Shown here: positions 7,193 to 15,156 of the stretch, piece by piece
Layout of the letters: each line of letters starts with the position of its first letter
Numbering within the stretch: the first letter of the stretch is position 1
Assembly (NCBI GenBank): GCA_964622255.1
Contig: CAZUPK010000067.1
Coordinates: 5,318-69,317, forward strand
Source of the DNA: SZUA-1377 sp964622255
GTDB lineage: Bacteria > Campylobacterota > Campylobacteria > Campylobacterales > QNZT01
Length of the DNA: 64,000 bases
Reading direction: 5' to 3'
Notes under the pieces: model-generated
Told to the model about the DNA's origin: nothing
Seen by the model: only the letters and a program-made list of their open reading frames with translations
The model's database searches: none
Program-made: the position numbers and the translations under genes

Positions 7193-9418
7193 TTATAGAT
7201 CTTGTTCAATAACTTTTTTAAAAGTGTTAAAATAGATATCTTTTAAAACTGATAAATCTTTTTTTATATCATTTACTACAAACTCATTGTCTGCTTTTGT
7301 TATACCTATCCTATCTACTTTTATGCCTTTTATCTCACAAAGCTCTAAAAACTTCTCTTCATTTTCTGGTTCTATCTCTACGATAGCTCTACTAAAACTC
7401 TCACTAAAGATATCTCTCTCATCATCTACTTTTATTCCAGCTTTAACTGCCAACCCACTCTTAACAGACATCTTGGCAAGTGCAATAGCTATACCACCAA
7501 TATTTACATCTTTAGCACTTAAAAGCAGTCCGTCTTTGTTTGCATCTATGATAACATCCCATAAAAGTAACTCTTTTTTATAGTCTATCTTTGGTAATTT
7601 ACCAACTATCTTGTCAAAAAGCTCTTTAAAGTATAAACTTCCACCAAACTCACTTTTTGTTTCTCCTAAGAGATAGATATAACTTTCCTCTTTTTGGAAA
7701 ACACTTGGAAGAACTTTTTTCTCATCATCATTTACCCCAACCATAGCAATGGTTGGAGTTGGCAAAACACTAACTCCTTCAGTTTCATTGTAAAGTGAAA
7801 CATTACCGCTAACTACAGGAGTTGAAAGCTCCGAACAAGCCTCTTTTATACCTTCACAACCCTTTGCAAACTGCCACATAACTTCTGGATTTTCAGGATT
7901 TCCATAGTTTAGACAATCAGTGACACTAAGAGGTTTAGCCCCACTCATAGCAACATTTCTTCCACTCTCCATAACCGCAGCTGCCGCTCCGCCCTTTGGA
8001 TCGATATAACAATATCTTGGATTACAAGCACTACTCATAGCTATAGCTTTTTGGTTTTCCTTTATCCTTACAACACTAGCATCTAAACTTCCGGGATGTT
8101 TTATGGTATTTGTTTGCACCATAGAGTCATACTGCTCATATATCCAAGCTTTATCAACAACTTCTAAAGAGCTAAAAAGCTTATCAAATGCTTCATTATT
8201 GTCTTTTCTTTCAAAACTATTTATATCTTTTTTACCTATTTCTTTTAAGTATTTTGGCTCTAAGATAGGTCTATCAAGCACAGGTGCCTCTTCACTTACC
8301 GGATCTACTGGTATCTCTCCAACCTTTTTTCCATACCACAAAAGTTCCATAACTCCAGTATCTGTAACCTCTCCTATAACAACTGCATCAAGATCCCACT
8401 TTTTAAATATCTCTATTACTTTATCTTCTGTTCCCTTTTTAGCACAAATAAGCATCCTCTCTTGAGATTCGCTTAACATAAACTCATAAGGAGTCATACC
8501 CTCTTCTCTTGCAGGAACAAGCCCCAAATCCATCTTCATACCACTTCCACTTCTTCCTGCCATTTCAAATGAACTTGAAGTAAGTCCTGCCGCACCCATA
8601 TCTTGGATACCAACAACATAATCAGTTTTGAAAAGCTCTAAACAAGCTTCAAGTAGTAGTTTTTCAGTAAAAGGATCTCCAACTTGAACAGTTGGTCTTA
8701 GAGATTTACTTTCTTCTGTAAAGCTATCACTACTCATAACAGCTCCACCTAGTCCGTCCCTTCCTGTTTTACTTCCTACATAGATAACAGGATTTCCTAC
8801 ACCTTCTGCTTTTCCATAAAATATCTCATCAGATTTACATATACCTAAAGTAAAGGCATTTACAAGTATGTTTCCGTTATATGCATCATCAAAAAAGGTC
8901 TCTCCACCCACTGTGGGAACTCCCATACAGTTTCCATAACTTCCTATACCCTCCACAACTCCTCTAACAAGATATCTTTGATACTTTCCTATCTTGTCAT
9001 CTCTTTTTATATTTCCAAATCTCAAAGCATTCAAGTTTGCAATAGGTCTAGCACCCATAGTAAAAACATCTCTTAGTATTCCCCCAACTCCTGTTGCTGC
9101 TCCTTGAAATGGCTCTATAAAACTTGGATGGTTGTGGCTTTCCATCTTAAATACCACTGCCATACCATTGCCTATATCTATGACACCTGCATTTTCTCCG
9201 GGTCCTTGTATAACCCAAGGAGCCTCTGTTGGAAAACCATTTAAATATTTTTTAGAAGATTTATATGAGCAGTGTTCACTCCACATCGCAGAAAAGACAC
9301 CTATTTCTAAAAGATTTGGCTCTCTTTTTAAAATCTGTTTCATATGTTCATAATCAGCTAAGCTTAGTTTGTGTGAAGCTAAAATTTCCTCAATATTTTC
9401 AAGTTTTTCAGTTTGCAT
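7193..9418 (-). CDS. purL: Phosphoribosylformylglycinamidine synthase subunit PurL
   Basis: Converts FGAR to FGAM in purine synthesis, working with separate PurS and PurQ subunits that are not in this window. The 741 residues are typical of the small, single-domain-set PurL of this phylum. Visible motifs include the MWSEHCSYKSS signature near residue 47, GPGENAG, KMESHNHPS, the GGETFF segment and DMGAAGLTSS. The chain is complete and ends immediately before the ABC exporter gene. Confidence 0.96.
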   Translation of the reverse strand: MQTEKLENIEEILASHKLSLADYEHMKQILKREPNLLEIGVFSAMWSEHCSYKSSKKYLNGFPTEAPWVIQGPGENAGVIDIGNGMAVVFKMESHNHPSFIEPFQGAATGVGGILRDVFTMGARPIANLNALRFGNIKRDDKIGKYQRYLVRGVVEGIGSYGNCMGVPTVGGETFFDDAYNGNILVNAFTLGICKSDEIFYGKAEGVGNPVIYVGSKTGRDGLGGAVMSSDSFTEESKSLRPTVQVGDPFTEKLLLEACLELFKTDYVVGIQDMGAAGLTSSSFEMAGRSGSGMKMDLGLVPAREEGMTPYEFMLSESQERMLICAKKGTEDKVIEIFKKWDLDAVVIGEVTDTGVMELLWYGKKVGEIPVDPVSEEAPVLDRPILEPKYLKEIGKKDINSFERKDNNEAFDKLFSSLEVVDKAWIYEQYDSMVQTNTIKHPGSLDASVVRIKENQKAIAMSSACNPRYCYIDPKGGAAAAVMESGRNVAMSGAKPLSVTDCLNYGNPENPEVMWQFAKGCEGIKEACSELSTPVVSGNVSLYNETEGVSVLPTPTIAMVGVNDDEKKVLPSVFQKEESYIYLLGETKSEFGGSLYFKELFDKIVGKLPKIDYKKELLLWDVIIDANKDGLLLSAKDVNIGGIAIALAKMSVKSGLAVKAGIKVDDERDIFSESFSRAIVEIEPENEEKFLELCEIKGIKVDRIGITKADNEFVVNDIKKDLSVLKDIYFNTFKKVIEQDL

Positions 9419-9634
9419 TAAAAGCCCTTAGTTTTTTGTTGATTTTACAAAAAAATAGATAAATTTTGGCACACCTTTGTATTTAATAACTAAATAGCTT
9501 TCATCCTATTGGTAGTTTGATAACTATACAATTTTCTATTATTTTTCTTCATCTCTTGCCTTTTTTATAAAAATATTTTAACTTTCTATAAAGTTAATCA
9601 ATATTGTAGTATAAAGCTAATTGGAGAGGTAAAA

Positions 9635-9866
9635 CTATTATCAAAATAGACAAATGGTTTCCATACATCTTAAAATATCTCAAATATGCTCTTATTGTGG
9701 TGCAAATACAGGTAAAAAAGCACTGAATATTAGAAGATTTGACTCTCCTCACTGCAACACAAAAGATATTGATAGAGATGTAAATGCTAGTATCAATATA
9801 AGAAATTATGGCTTAGGTCAAGTTGATAATAGAAATGCTAAAGTAGAGCTAAAACTTAAGTTTTAG
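9635..9866 (+). pseudogene. TnpB (IS605 OrfB) C-terminal relic
   Basis: The end of a TnpB RNA-guided nuclease. The first piece, IIKIDKWFPYI (about 9637-9670), is out of frame with the rest. After a frameshift the frame from 9654 reads SQICSYCGA, NIRRFDSPHCN and then DIDRDVNASINIRNYG. This is the CxxC...(C)xxC zinc ribbon, with the third Cys changed to Ser, followed by the D-R-D-x-N-A-x-x-N-I block containing the last RuvC-III acidic residue. Everything upstream, including RuvC-I and RuvC-II, is gone. It is inactive, but it lies just before an IS605-type right end at 10059-10087. Confidence 0.85.
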
Positions 9867-10087
9867 CAAATTTCGCTATAAAATCCTTGTCTTTAGAGTA
9901 GGGATATAAGGCGATAGAAAGTTTGATAGGGAATTTATCCTCCCCTTGAAACTTTCTAATATTTTTAGTATAATCTTTTGGAATGTTGGGCATCGAACCT
10001 TTAGTATAGGGAATGTAAGAGGTGGTAATAACCCAATTCCTGTTATAAAGCTAGAATTCCATTAATTTATTAATGGGAAGTATGTCA
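9867..10087 (+). mobile_element. IS605-type right end with fossil omega-RNA region
   Basis: This follows the TnpB relic and ends in a perfect 7-bp hairpin, CCATTAA-TTTA-TTAATGG (10059-10076), then GAAGTATGTCA. A subterminal hairpin just before a fixed terminal motif is the structure of IS200/IS605 right ends, where the omega RNA that guides TnpB is also encoded. The metY start codon is only about 35 bases beyond, so the scar lies in the metY promoter/leader region. Related GTATGTCA ends occur near 29376 and 32624. Confidence 0.55.
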
Positions 10088-10121
10088 GGATATTCATACT
10101 CAGGTTAATTAAGGAGTACTT

Positions 10122-11381
10122 TTGCAAGATAAAACTATAGTAACTCACTACGGTTATGAAAAAGATGGTAACATAACTATGGCTGTTCCTATCTATCAAA
10201 CCACTGCTTATGAGTTTGAAAGTAGCCAACAAGCTGCCAATCTTTTTGAGTTAAAAGAATTGGGAAATATCTATACAAGACTTTCAAATCCTACCACAGA
10301 TGTTTTGGAAAAGAGATTTGCAAAGCTCGAAAAAGGTGCATCGGCAGTTGCTACAAGTAGCGGTATGAGTGCGATATTTAACTCTATAGTAAATGTCACT
10401 GAAGCCGGAGATAACATCATAGTTGCTTCCAAAAGTTATGGTGGAACTGTTACTCTTAGTGGACACACTTTAAAAAGATTTGGGATAAAGAGTCGCTACT
10501 TTGATGTTCACTCACCAAATGAACTTGAAAAATTGATAGATGATAAAACAAAGATAATAGTTTTTGAGACTCTTTCAAACCCTAGCATCGATGTGCCTGA
10601 TTTTGATGCTATCGTATCTATTGCAAAAAAGCATCAGGTATTAACACTTGTTGACAATACCGTTGCAACTCCTATTCACTGTAAGCCTTTGGAGTTTGGG
10701 TGTGATTTAGTTTGTCACTCTACTAGCAAGTATACTACCGGACAGGGATTAGCACTAGGTGGAATCATAGTTGAAAGAGTTGGTTTAAACGATTTTTTAA
10801 AAAATAATCCAAGATATGTCCATTTTAACTCTCCGGATCCTAGTTATCACGGACTTGTTTATACAAACTTAACCCTACCCATTTTTACTCTAAGAGTAAG
10901 ACTTGCACTTTTAAGGGATGTTGGAAATGCACCAAGTCCTTTTAACTCTTGGCTTTTTATACAAGGACTAGAACATCTTCCTCTTAGAATGAAACAACAC
11001 AGTGACTCTGCTTTGAAAATAGCTAAATTTTTAGAAACTCATCCAAAGGTAAAGAGGGTAAATTATCCAGGACTAGAGTCAAATAAAAACTTTAAAAATG
11101 CTACTAAATATTTAAAGGGTGGATTTTCCGGACTTTTAAGTTTTGAAGTGGAAACAAAAGAGGAGGCTTTAGCTATCCTAAACAAAACTAAACTATTTTC
11201 ACTTGTGGTTAATATAGGAGATAGCAAATCCATCATCACTCATCCAGCATCAACAACCCATCAGCAACTATCAAACAAAGAACTTGAAAAAGCGGGAGTT
11301 CCCGCAGGACTTATAAGACTTAGTATAGGTCTTGAGGATGTTGATGATTTGATAGATGATTTAAAGGTAGCATTAGCTTGA
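10122..11381 (+). CDS. metY: O-acetylhomoserine aminocarboxypropyltransferase (sulfhydrylase)
   Basis: PLP enzyme that makes homocysteine directly from O-acetylhomoserine and sulfide. The 419 residues cover the Cys/Met-metabolism PLP fold, with the cofactor Lys203 in STSKYTTGQG. The N-terminal THYGYEKD and the VPIYQTTAY segment are typical of MetY. It starts with TTG after a strong AAGGAG (10109-10114 region). Its stop overlaps the metX TTG start as TTGA, and metX supplies its substrate. An IS605-type scar lies immediately upstream. Confidence 0.93.
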   Translation: MQDKTIVTHYGYEKDGNITMAVPIYQTTAYEFESSQQAANLFELKELGNIYTRLSNPTTDVLEKRFAKLEKGASAVATSSGMSAIFNSIVNVTEAGDNIIVASKSYGGTVTLSGHTLKRFGIKSRYFDVHSPNELEKLIDDKTKIIVFETLSNPSIDVPDFDAIVSIAKKHQVLTLVDNTVATPIHCKPLEFGCDLVCHSTSKYTTGQGLALGGIIVERVGLNDFLKNNPRYVHFNSPDPSYHGLVYTNLTLPIFTLRVRLALLRDVGNAPSPFNSWLFIQGLEHLPLRMKQHSDSALKIAKFLETHPKVKRVNYPGLESNKNFKNATKYLKGGFSGLLSFEVETKEEALAILNKTKLFSLVVNIGDSKSIITHPASTTHQQLSNKELEKAGVPAGLIRLSIGLEDVDDLIDDLKVALA

Positions 11382-12481
11382 GTTTAAATCTAAAAACACA
11401 TAAAGAACACTTTACAAATCCTCTATATCTTGAAAGCGGTAGAATACTGGAACCTTATGATTTAGTTTATGAAACTTATGGTAAGTTAAATGAAGAAAAA
11501 GACAATGTTATAGTTCTCTGCCATGCCCTAACAGGAAGCCACCATGCCGCAGGAAAATATGAGGGAGAGAGTAAATTGGGTTGGTGGGATCCTATGATAG
11601 GAGATGGAAAACCCATAGATACAAACAAATACTTTGTAATATGTGTAAATACCATAGGAAGTTGTTTTGGTTCCACCGGTCCTATGAGTGCTGAGTATCC
11701 AAGTGATAAACCTTATAGATTAAGATTTCCCATTATCACTATAAGTGATATGGTAAAGGCTCAAAGGATACTTTTTGATAGACTCGGTATCCATAAAGTA
11801 GAGGCTATCATCGGTGGAAGTATGGGCGGTATGCAAGCTCTTTGCTTTGCTATAGAGTATCCAAGATTTGCAAAAAAACATATTATATTAGCTTCAACTT
11901 ATGCAACTAGAGCTTGGGTGATAGCTTTTAACAAAGTTGCAAGAGAAGCAGTTATAAATGATCCTGCTTTTAAAGATGGAAACTATGATCCTAAAGATAT
12001 AAAAGAAAGGGGATTTAACGGTTTTGCCATAGCTAGAATGTGTGGACACATAAGTTATCTAAGTCCCGATAGTATGGACAAAAAGTTTAATAGAAACTAT
12101 GTAGAAACTGATGGACTTTATGAGCTTTTTGGAAGATATCAAGTTGAAAGATACCTTGATTATAATGGAAAAAACTTTGTCCACTGGTTTGATCCATTAA
12201 GTTTTTTATACATAACAAAAGCAATAAATAACTTTGATGTAAGCAGAAATTATGACTCATTAGAAGACTCTTTGAGTCGTATAAACTCCGATATATTTTT
12301 GATTAGTTTTAAAAGCGATCTACTTTTTTTACCTAGAGAGATGAAAAAGATTTATGATATTTTAAAAGGTTTAAATAAGCCTCATAAAGTAAGATATATT
12401 GAAGTTGATAGTAACTATGGACACGATGCATTTTTGGTTGAGTATGATAAGTTTAGCCACTATATAAAGGAAGAGCTATGA
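11378..12481 (+). CDS. metX: Homoserine O-acetyltransferase
   Basis: Acetylates homoserine from acetyl-CoA, providing the substrate for the adjacent MetY. It is an alpha/beta hydrolase fold of 367 residues with the nucleophile elbow GGSMGG (Ser148). The Asp is in SFKSDLLFLP and the His in the near-terminal YGHDAFL. The TTG start overlaps the metY stop. The 3' end carries an AAGGAAG that serves the next ORF, whose ATG overlaps the metX stop as ATGA. Confidence 0.93.
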   Translation: MSLNLKTHKEHFTNPLYLESGRILEPYDLVYETYGKLNEEKDNVIVLCHALTGSHHAAGKYEGESKLGWWDPMIGDGKPIDTNKYFVICVNTIGSCFGSTGPMSAEYPSDKPYRLRFPIITISDMVKAQRILFDRLGIHKVEAIIGGSMGGMQALCFAIEYPRFAKKHIILASTYATRAWVIAFNKVAREAVINDPAFKDGNYDPKDIKERGFNGFAIARMCGHISYLSPDSMDKKFNRNYVETDGLYELFGRYQVERYLDYNGKNFVHWFDPLSFLYITKAINNFDVSRNYDSLEDSLSRINSDIFLISFKSDLLFLPREMKKIYDILKGLNKPHKVRYIEVDSNYGHDAFLVEYDKFSHYIKEEL

Positions 12482-12576
12482 GTAAAGAGATAGGTTTTGA
12501 AGATAAACTAAAAAAAGCTAAGGAGTTTTTAGAAAAAGTAGAACTTGAAGAGTCAAATGGGGGTAAATTATTATGA
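12478..12576 (+). pseudogene. xseB: Very short XseB-like ORF (exodeoxyribonuclease VII small subunit remnant)
   Basis: A 32-codon ORF, too short for most gene callers. It has a good AAGGAAG ribosome site and is coupled on both sides: ATGA with metX upstream, and its TGA overlaps the ATG of the next gene. Residues 7-21 (FEDKLKKAKEFLEKV) match the start of XseB. In related genomes I recall xseB in this position, at about 60-80 residues. The second helix of the XseB hairpin is missing. It looks like an internally deleted xseB kept for translational coupling. The identity rests on a short match and on context. Confidence 0.45.
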
Positions 12577-13370
12577 AAATAGCAGCTTTTCAACTTCCTA
12601 CTCTACCTTTGAGCAATAGAAAACTTAGGGAGTATATGCAAAGAGCAAGTCAAAATGGAGTTAAAATAGTGGTTTTAGGTGAATATGTTTTAAATAACTT
12701 TTTTAAAGAGTTGGTTACTATGAAAAAAAATATGATATTTATCCAAACTAGGCATAAGATAGAAGCACTTGAAAATTTTGCAAGGAAATTTGAGATACAC
12801 ATAGTAGCACCACTAGTTATAATAAATAACAATAAAATTTACAAAGCTATAGGGCATTTTAGTCCAACTGAAACGACATTTAAAAATCAAGAGTTTTTAA
12901 TAAACTACAACCACTGGGATGAAGAGAGCTTTTTTGATAATGAGCCAAGTAGTGAGATATCTGTTATGAACTTTACCTTAAATGGACTAAATATAGCTGT
13001 AATAAACGGTTTTGAGATACACTTTGATCATATCTGGCTTGATATACTAAAAAAAGATACAGACTTAGTTTTGATTCCTTCTGCATCAACTTTCGGTTCA
13101 AATCAAAGATGGAATGAGATATTAAAAACAAGGGCCTTTGTAAACTCCCTTTATATTTTAAGGGTAAATCGTATAGGAAGCTATCAAGATGAGGGAAGTT
13201 TTTGGAACTTCTACGGAGAAACTTACCTTATAAATCCTAATGGTTTTATAGAACAAACTTTGGATTCAAGTGAAGGTATGCTTATAGCAGAGGTTGATAT
13301 AAAAGAGTTAAGAGATAGTCATTTGAGTTGGAAGTTTAAAGAGTATTTAAAAAAGAGAAATCTTATATGA
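12573..13370 (+). CDS. Carbon-nitrogen hydrolase-fold protein, catalytic residues altered
   Basis: A 265-residue nitrilase-superfamily protein. The Glu of the Glu-Lys-Cys triad is seen at residue 37 (VVLGEYVLN). The usual Lys motif is replaced by FLINYNHWDE, and the Cys motif (normally CYE-RFPE) reads NGFEIHFDHIW (145-155), with Gly146 where the Cys should be. By inspection two of three catalytic residues are absent, so it is either a pseudoenzyme or a branch with a different mechanism. The fold-supporting C-terminal IPSAS and ETYLINPNG segments remain. It sits in a tightly overlapping operon between the xseB remnant and the ThiF gene. Confidence 0.75.
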   Translation: MKIAAFQLPTLPLSNRKLREYMQRASQNGVKIVVLGEYVLNNFFKELVTMKKNMIFIQTRHKIEALENFARKFEIHIVAPLVIINNNKIYKAIGHFSPTETTFKNQEFLINYNHWDEESFFDNEPSSEISVMNFTLNGLNIAVINGFEIHFDHIWLDILKKDTDLVLIPSASTFGSNQRWNEILKTRAFVNSLYILRVNRIGSYQDEGSFWNFYGETYLINPNGFIEQTLDSSEGMLIAEVDIKELRDSHLSWKFKEYLKKRNLI

Positions 13371-14038
13371 ATCAAAGGTTTTACAGTCGTCAAATAAAGT
13401 TTTGGGGAGAAAAAACTCAAAATAATTTAAAAAACAAAAAGATAGCTATTATTGGCTGTGGAGGACTTGGTTGTAGTTTGGGGCTAACTCTTGGCAGTAG
13501 TGGCATCGGAGAGTTTCATCTAATAGACTTTGATAGGGTAGAGATTCATAATATCCATAGACAACTAGGCTTTAACATAGATAATGTTGGAGAGTATAAA
13601 AGTGAAGCTCTAAAAAAAACTCTTCAAAAAAGGGCATTTGATGCAAAATTTTTTAGTTATACTGATGATTTTGAAAGGTTTATAAAGTATTGTGATATGA
13701 AATTTGACTTAATTCTTGATGCAACGGATAACCTAGAAACAAGAGTTAAGATTGATAACTTTGCAAAGAAAAAAAATATTCCTTGGATATATGCAAGTGT
13801 AGAGAGGTTTAACGGACAAGTTTGCTTTTTTGAAAAGAGTATTTTTAGCTCTTTTAACACTTCACACAAAACTCCAAAAGGTGTAACTCCACCTATCGTA
13901 GCTTTTATAGCGTCTTTTCAAGCAAACTTAGCTCTAAGATACTTGGCAAATCTTGGTGTAAAAAAGGATACTCTTTATTATCTTTTTATTAGTCAAAATG
14001 GAGAGCTTGAAATAAAAAAATTTACAATGCCTAAGTGA
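13367..14038 (+). CDS. ThiF/MoeB-family adenylyltransferase (E1-like)
   Basis: Activates the C-terminus of a small sulfur-carrier protein (ThiS or MoaD type) as an acyl-adenylate. The 223 residues show the nucleotide-binding GCGGLGC at 30-36, DFDRVEIHNIHRQ with the conserved Asp and Arg, and DATDN near 121. The zinc-binding CxxC pairs and the rhodanese tail of longer MoeB forms are lacking, which is common in the short form in this phylum. The ATG overlaps the previous stop (ATGA). Whether it serves thiamine or molybdopterin synthesis cannot be decided here. Confidence 0.82.
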   Translation: MNQRFYSRQIKFWGEKTQNNLKNKKIAIIGCGGLGCSLGLTLGSSGIGEFHLIDFDRVEIHNIHRQLGFNIDNVGEYKSEALKKTLQKRAFDAKFFSYTDDFERFIKYCDMKFDLILDATDNLETRVKIDNFAKKKNIPWIYASVERFNGQVCFFEKSIFSSFNTSHKTPKGVTPPIVAFIASFQANLALRYLANLGVKKDTLYYLFISQNGELEIKKFTMPK

Positions 14039-14044
14039 GTTGAT

Positions 14045-14695
14045 ATGGATAATGCAAAAGAAGAGTTATTAATGGATTTTAAAAATAAAAAATACATCAT
14101 TTTCGATATGGATGGGACTTTGATAGATAGCTCTTTACTTTTAGCAAACTCTATAAACTATGTAAGACAAAACTTGGGACTTCCTAAGATGGATGATAAA
14201 ACTATATTAAGGGCTATAAATGATGAGAGCATAAATGCCTCTATGTTTTTTTATGAGAGTGAATTTTTTGAGGATTTTCACACAGAGTTTTTTAACGAAT
14301 ACTACCAAATGCACTATAAAACTGACTCAAAATTATATCCGGGAGCTAAAGAGCTTTTGGAAAGGTTAAACAAAACCCATAAAATCTCACTCGCAACAAA
14401 TGCTTATAAAAAATCAGCATATACTATACTTTTTGCATTGGGTATCGAACACTACTTTGATATCATTATCTGTGGTAATGATGTCCAAAATCCAAAACCA
14501 CATCCTCAGATGATTGAGATGATCATAGAGTTTTATGAAGATAGTAAAGATAAGTTTTTATTAGTAGGTGATAGCACAAGAGATAAACTATGTGCTAAAA
14601 ATGCCGGTATTGATTCTATCTTGGTCGAGTGGGGATTTAGTGAACATCAAAACTCTATACACTCTTTCAAAGAGTTGGAAAAGTTACTTTTTTAA
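14045..14695 (+). CDS. HAD-family phosphatase (phosphoglycolate phosphatase-like)
   Basis: A haloacid dehalogenase-type hydrolase of 216 residues. The DMDGT motif (Asp21, Asp23) provides the nucleophile and acid/base. SLATNAYKKS carries motif II Thr, KPHPQ the motif III Lys, and VGDSTRD the acidic motif IV. The helical cap inserted after motif I suggests a subclass I enzyme such as Gph. A second ATG at 14072 is an alternative start. It is six bases after the ThiF gene and probably ends the metY operon, with an IS3 relic beyond. Confidence 0.85.
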   Translation: MDNAKEELLMDFKNKKYIIFDMDGTLIDSSLLLANSINYVRQNLGLPKMDDKTILRAINDESINASMFFYESEFFEDFHTEFFNEYYQMHYKTDSKLYPGAKELLERLNKTHKISLATNAYKKSAYTILFALGIEHYFDIIICGNDVQNPKPHPQMIEMIIEFYEDSKDKFLLVGDSTRDKLCAKNAGIDSILVEWGFSEHQNSIHSFKELEKLLF

Positions 14696-14749
14696 TAGTA
14701 TTTTTATTGTAAACTCCATACTATAATCCTTTAATGTTTGTGTATGAAT

Positions 14750-15117
14750 GAAGCTCGTATATTATGAGTCTTGATCAGTATTGAATATTTCAGGTTTAGG
14801 ATGGTTTTTTGAGTGCATCATTTAATACATCCATAACAAAGTCTGTATCCATAACATTAGATATCTTCCAAGATAACACTGCTTTAGAATACCAGTCAAT
14901 TATTGCTACAAGAGAAACTATTCCACCATTGATTTTAATATAGGTAATATCAGTTGACCATACTTTATTTGGTTTGTTGATTTTTACATCTTTAAGTTTG
15001 TATGGATATTTAGGATGGGTTTCATCAGCTATAGTTGTTGATATTGGTTTAACAGCGAGTATTGCTTTAATTCCTAACTTTTTACGATATTTTGATACTG
15101 TATTTAAATCATAGTTC
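14750..15117 (-). pseudogene. IS3-family OrfB relic, close relative of the copy at 63.9 kb
   Basis: The minus strand reads SKYRKKLGI, AVKPISTTIADE, PKYPYKLKDV, NKPNKVWSTDITYI, AIIDWYSKAVLSWK and MDVLNDALKK. A one-base shift then leads to HPKPEIFNTDQDS and a stop. The first two catalytic Asp (STDITY, NTDQ) are present but the Glu is missing, and both ends are truncated. The 14915-15050 part is nearly identical on the opposite strand to 63860-64000, with only a handful of differences by eye. This copy is therefore much younger than the relic at 2.1-2.4 kb. Confidence 0.88.
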
Positions 15118-15156
15118 TTTTAGCCATTTAAATAAAGGGAACTTCTAAAACCTCTA

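Noticed and set aside
9867..10121. A riboswitch (SAM or similar) controlling metY
   Set aside because: The only clear fold is the terminal hairpin next to GTATGTCA, which fits an IS605 right end. No SAM-riboswitch core or terminator precedes metY.
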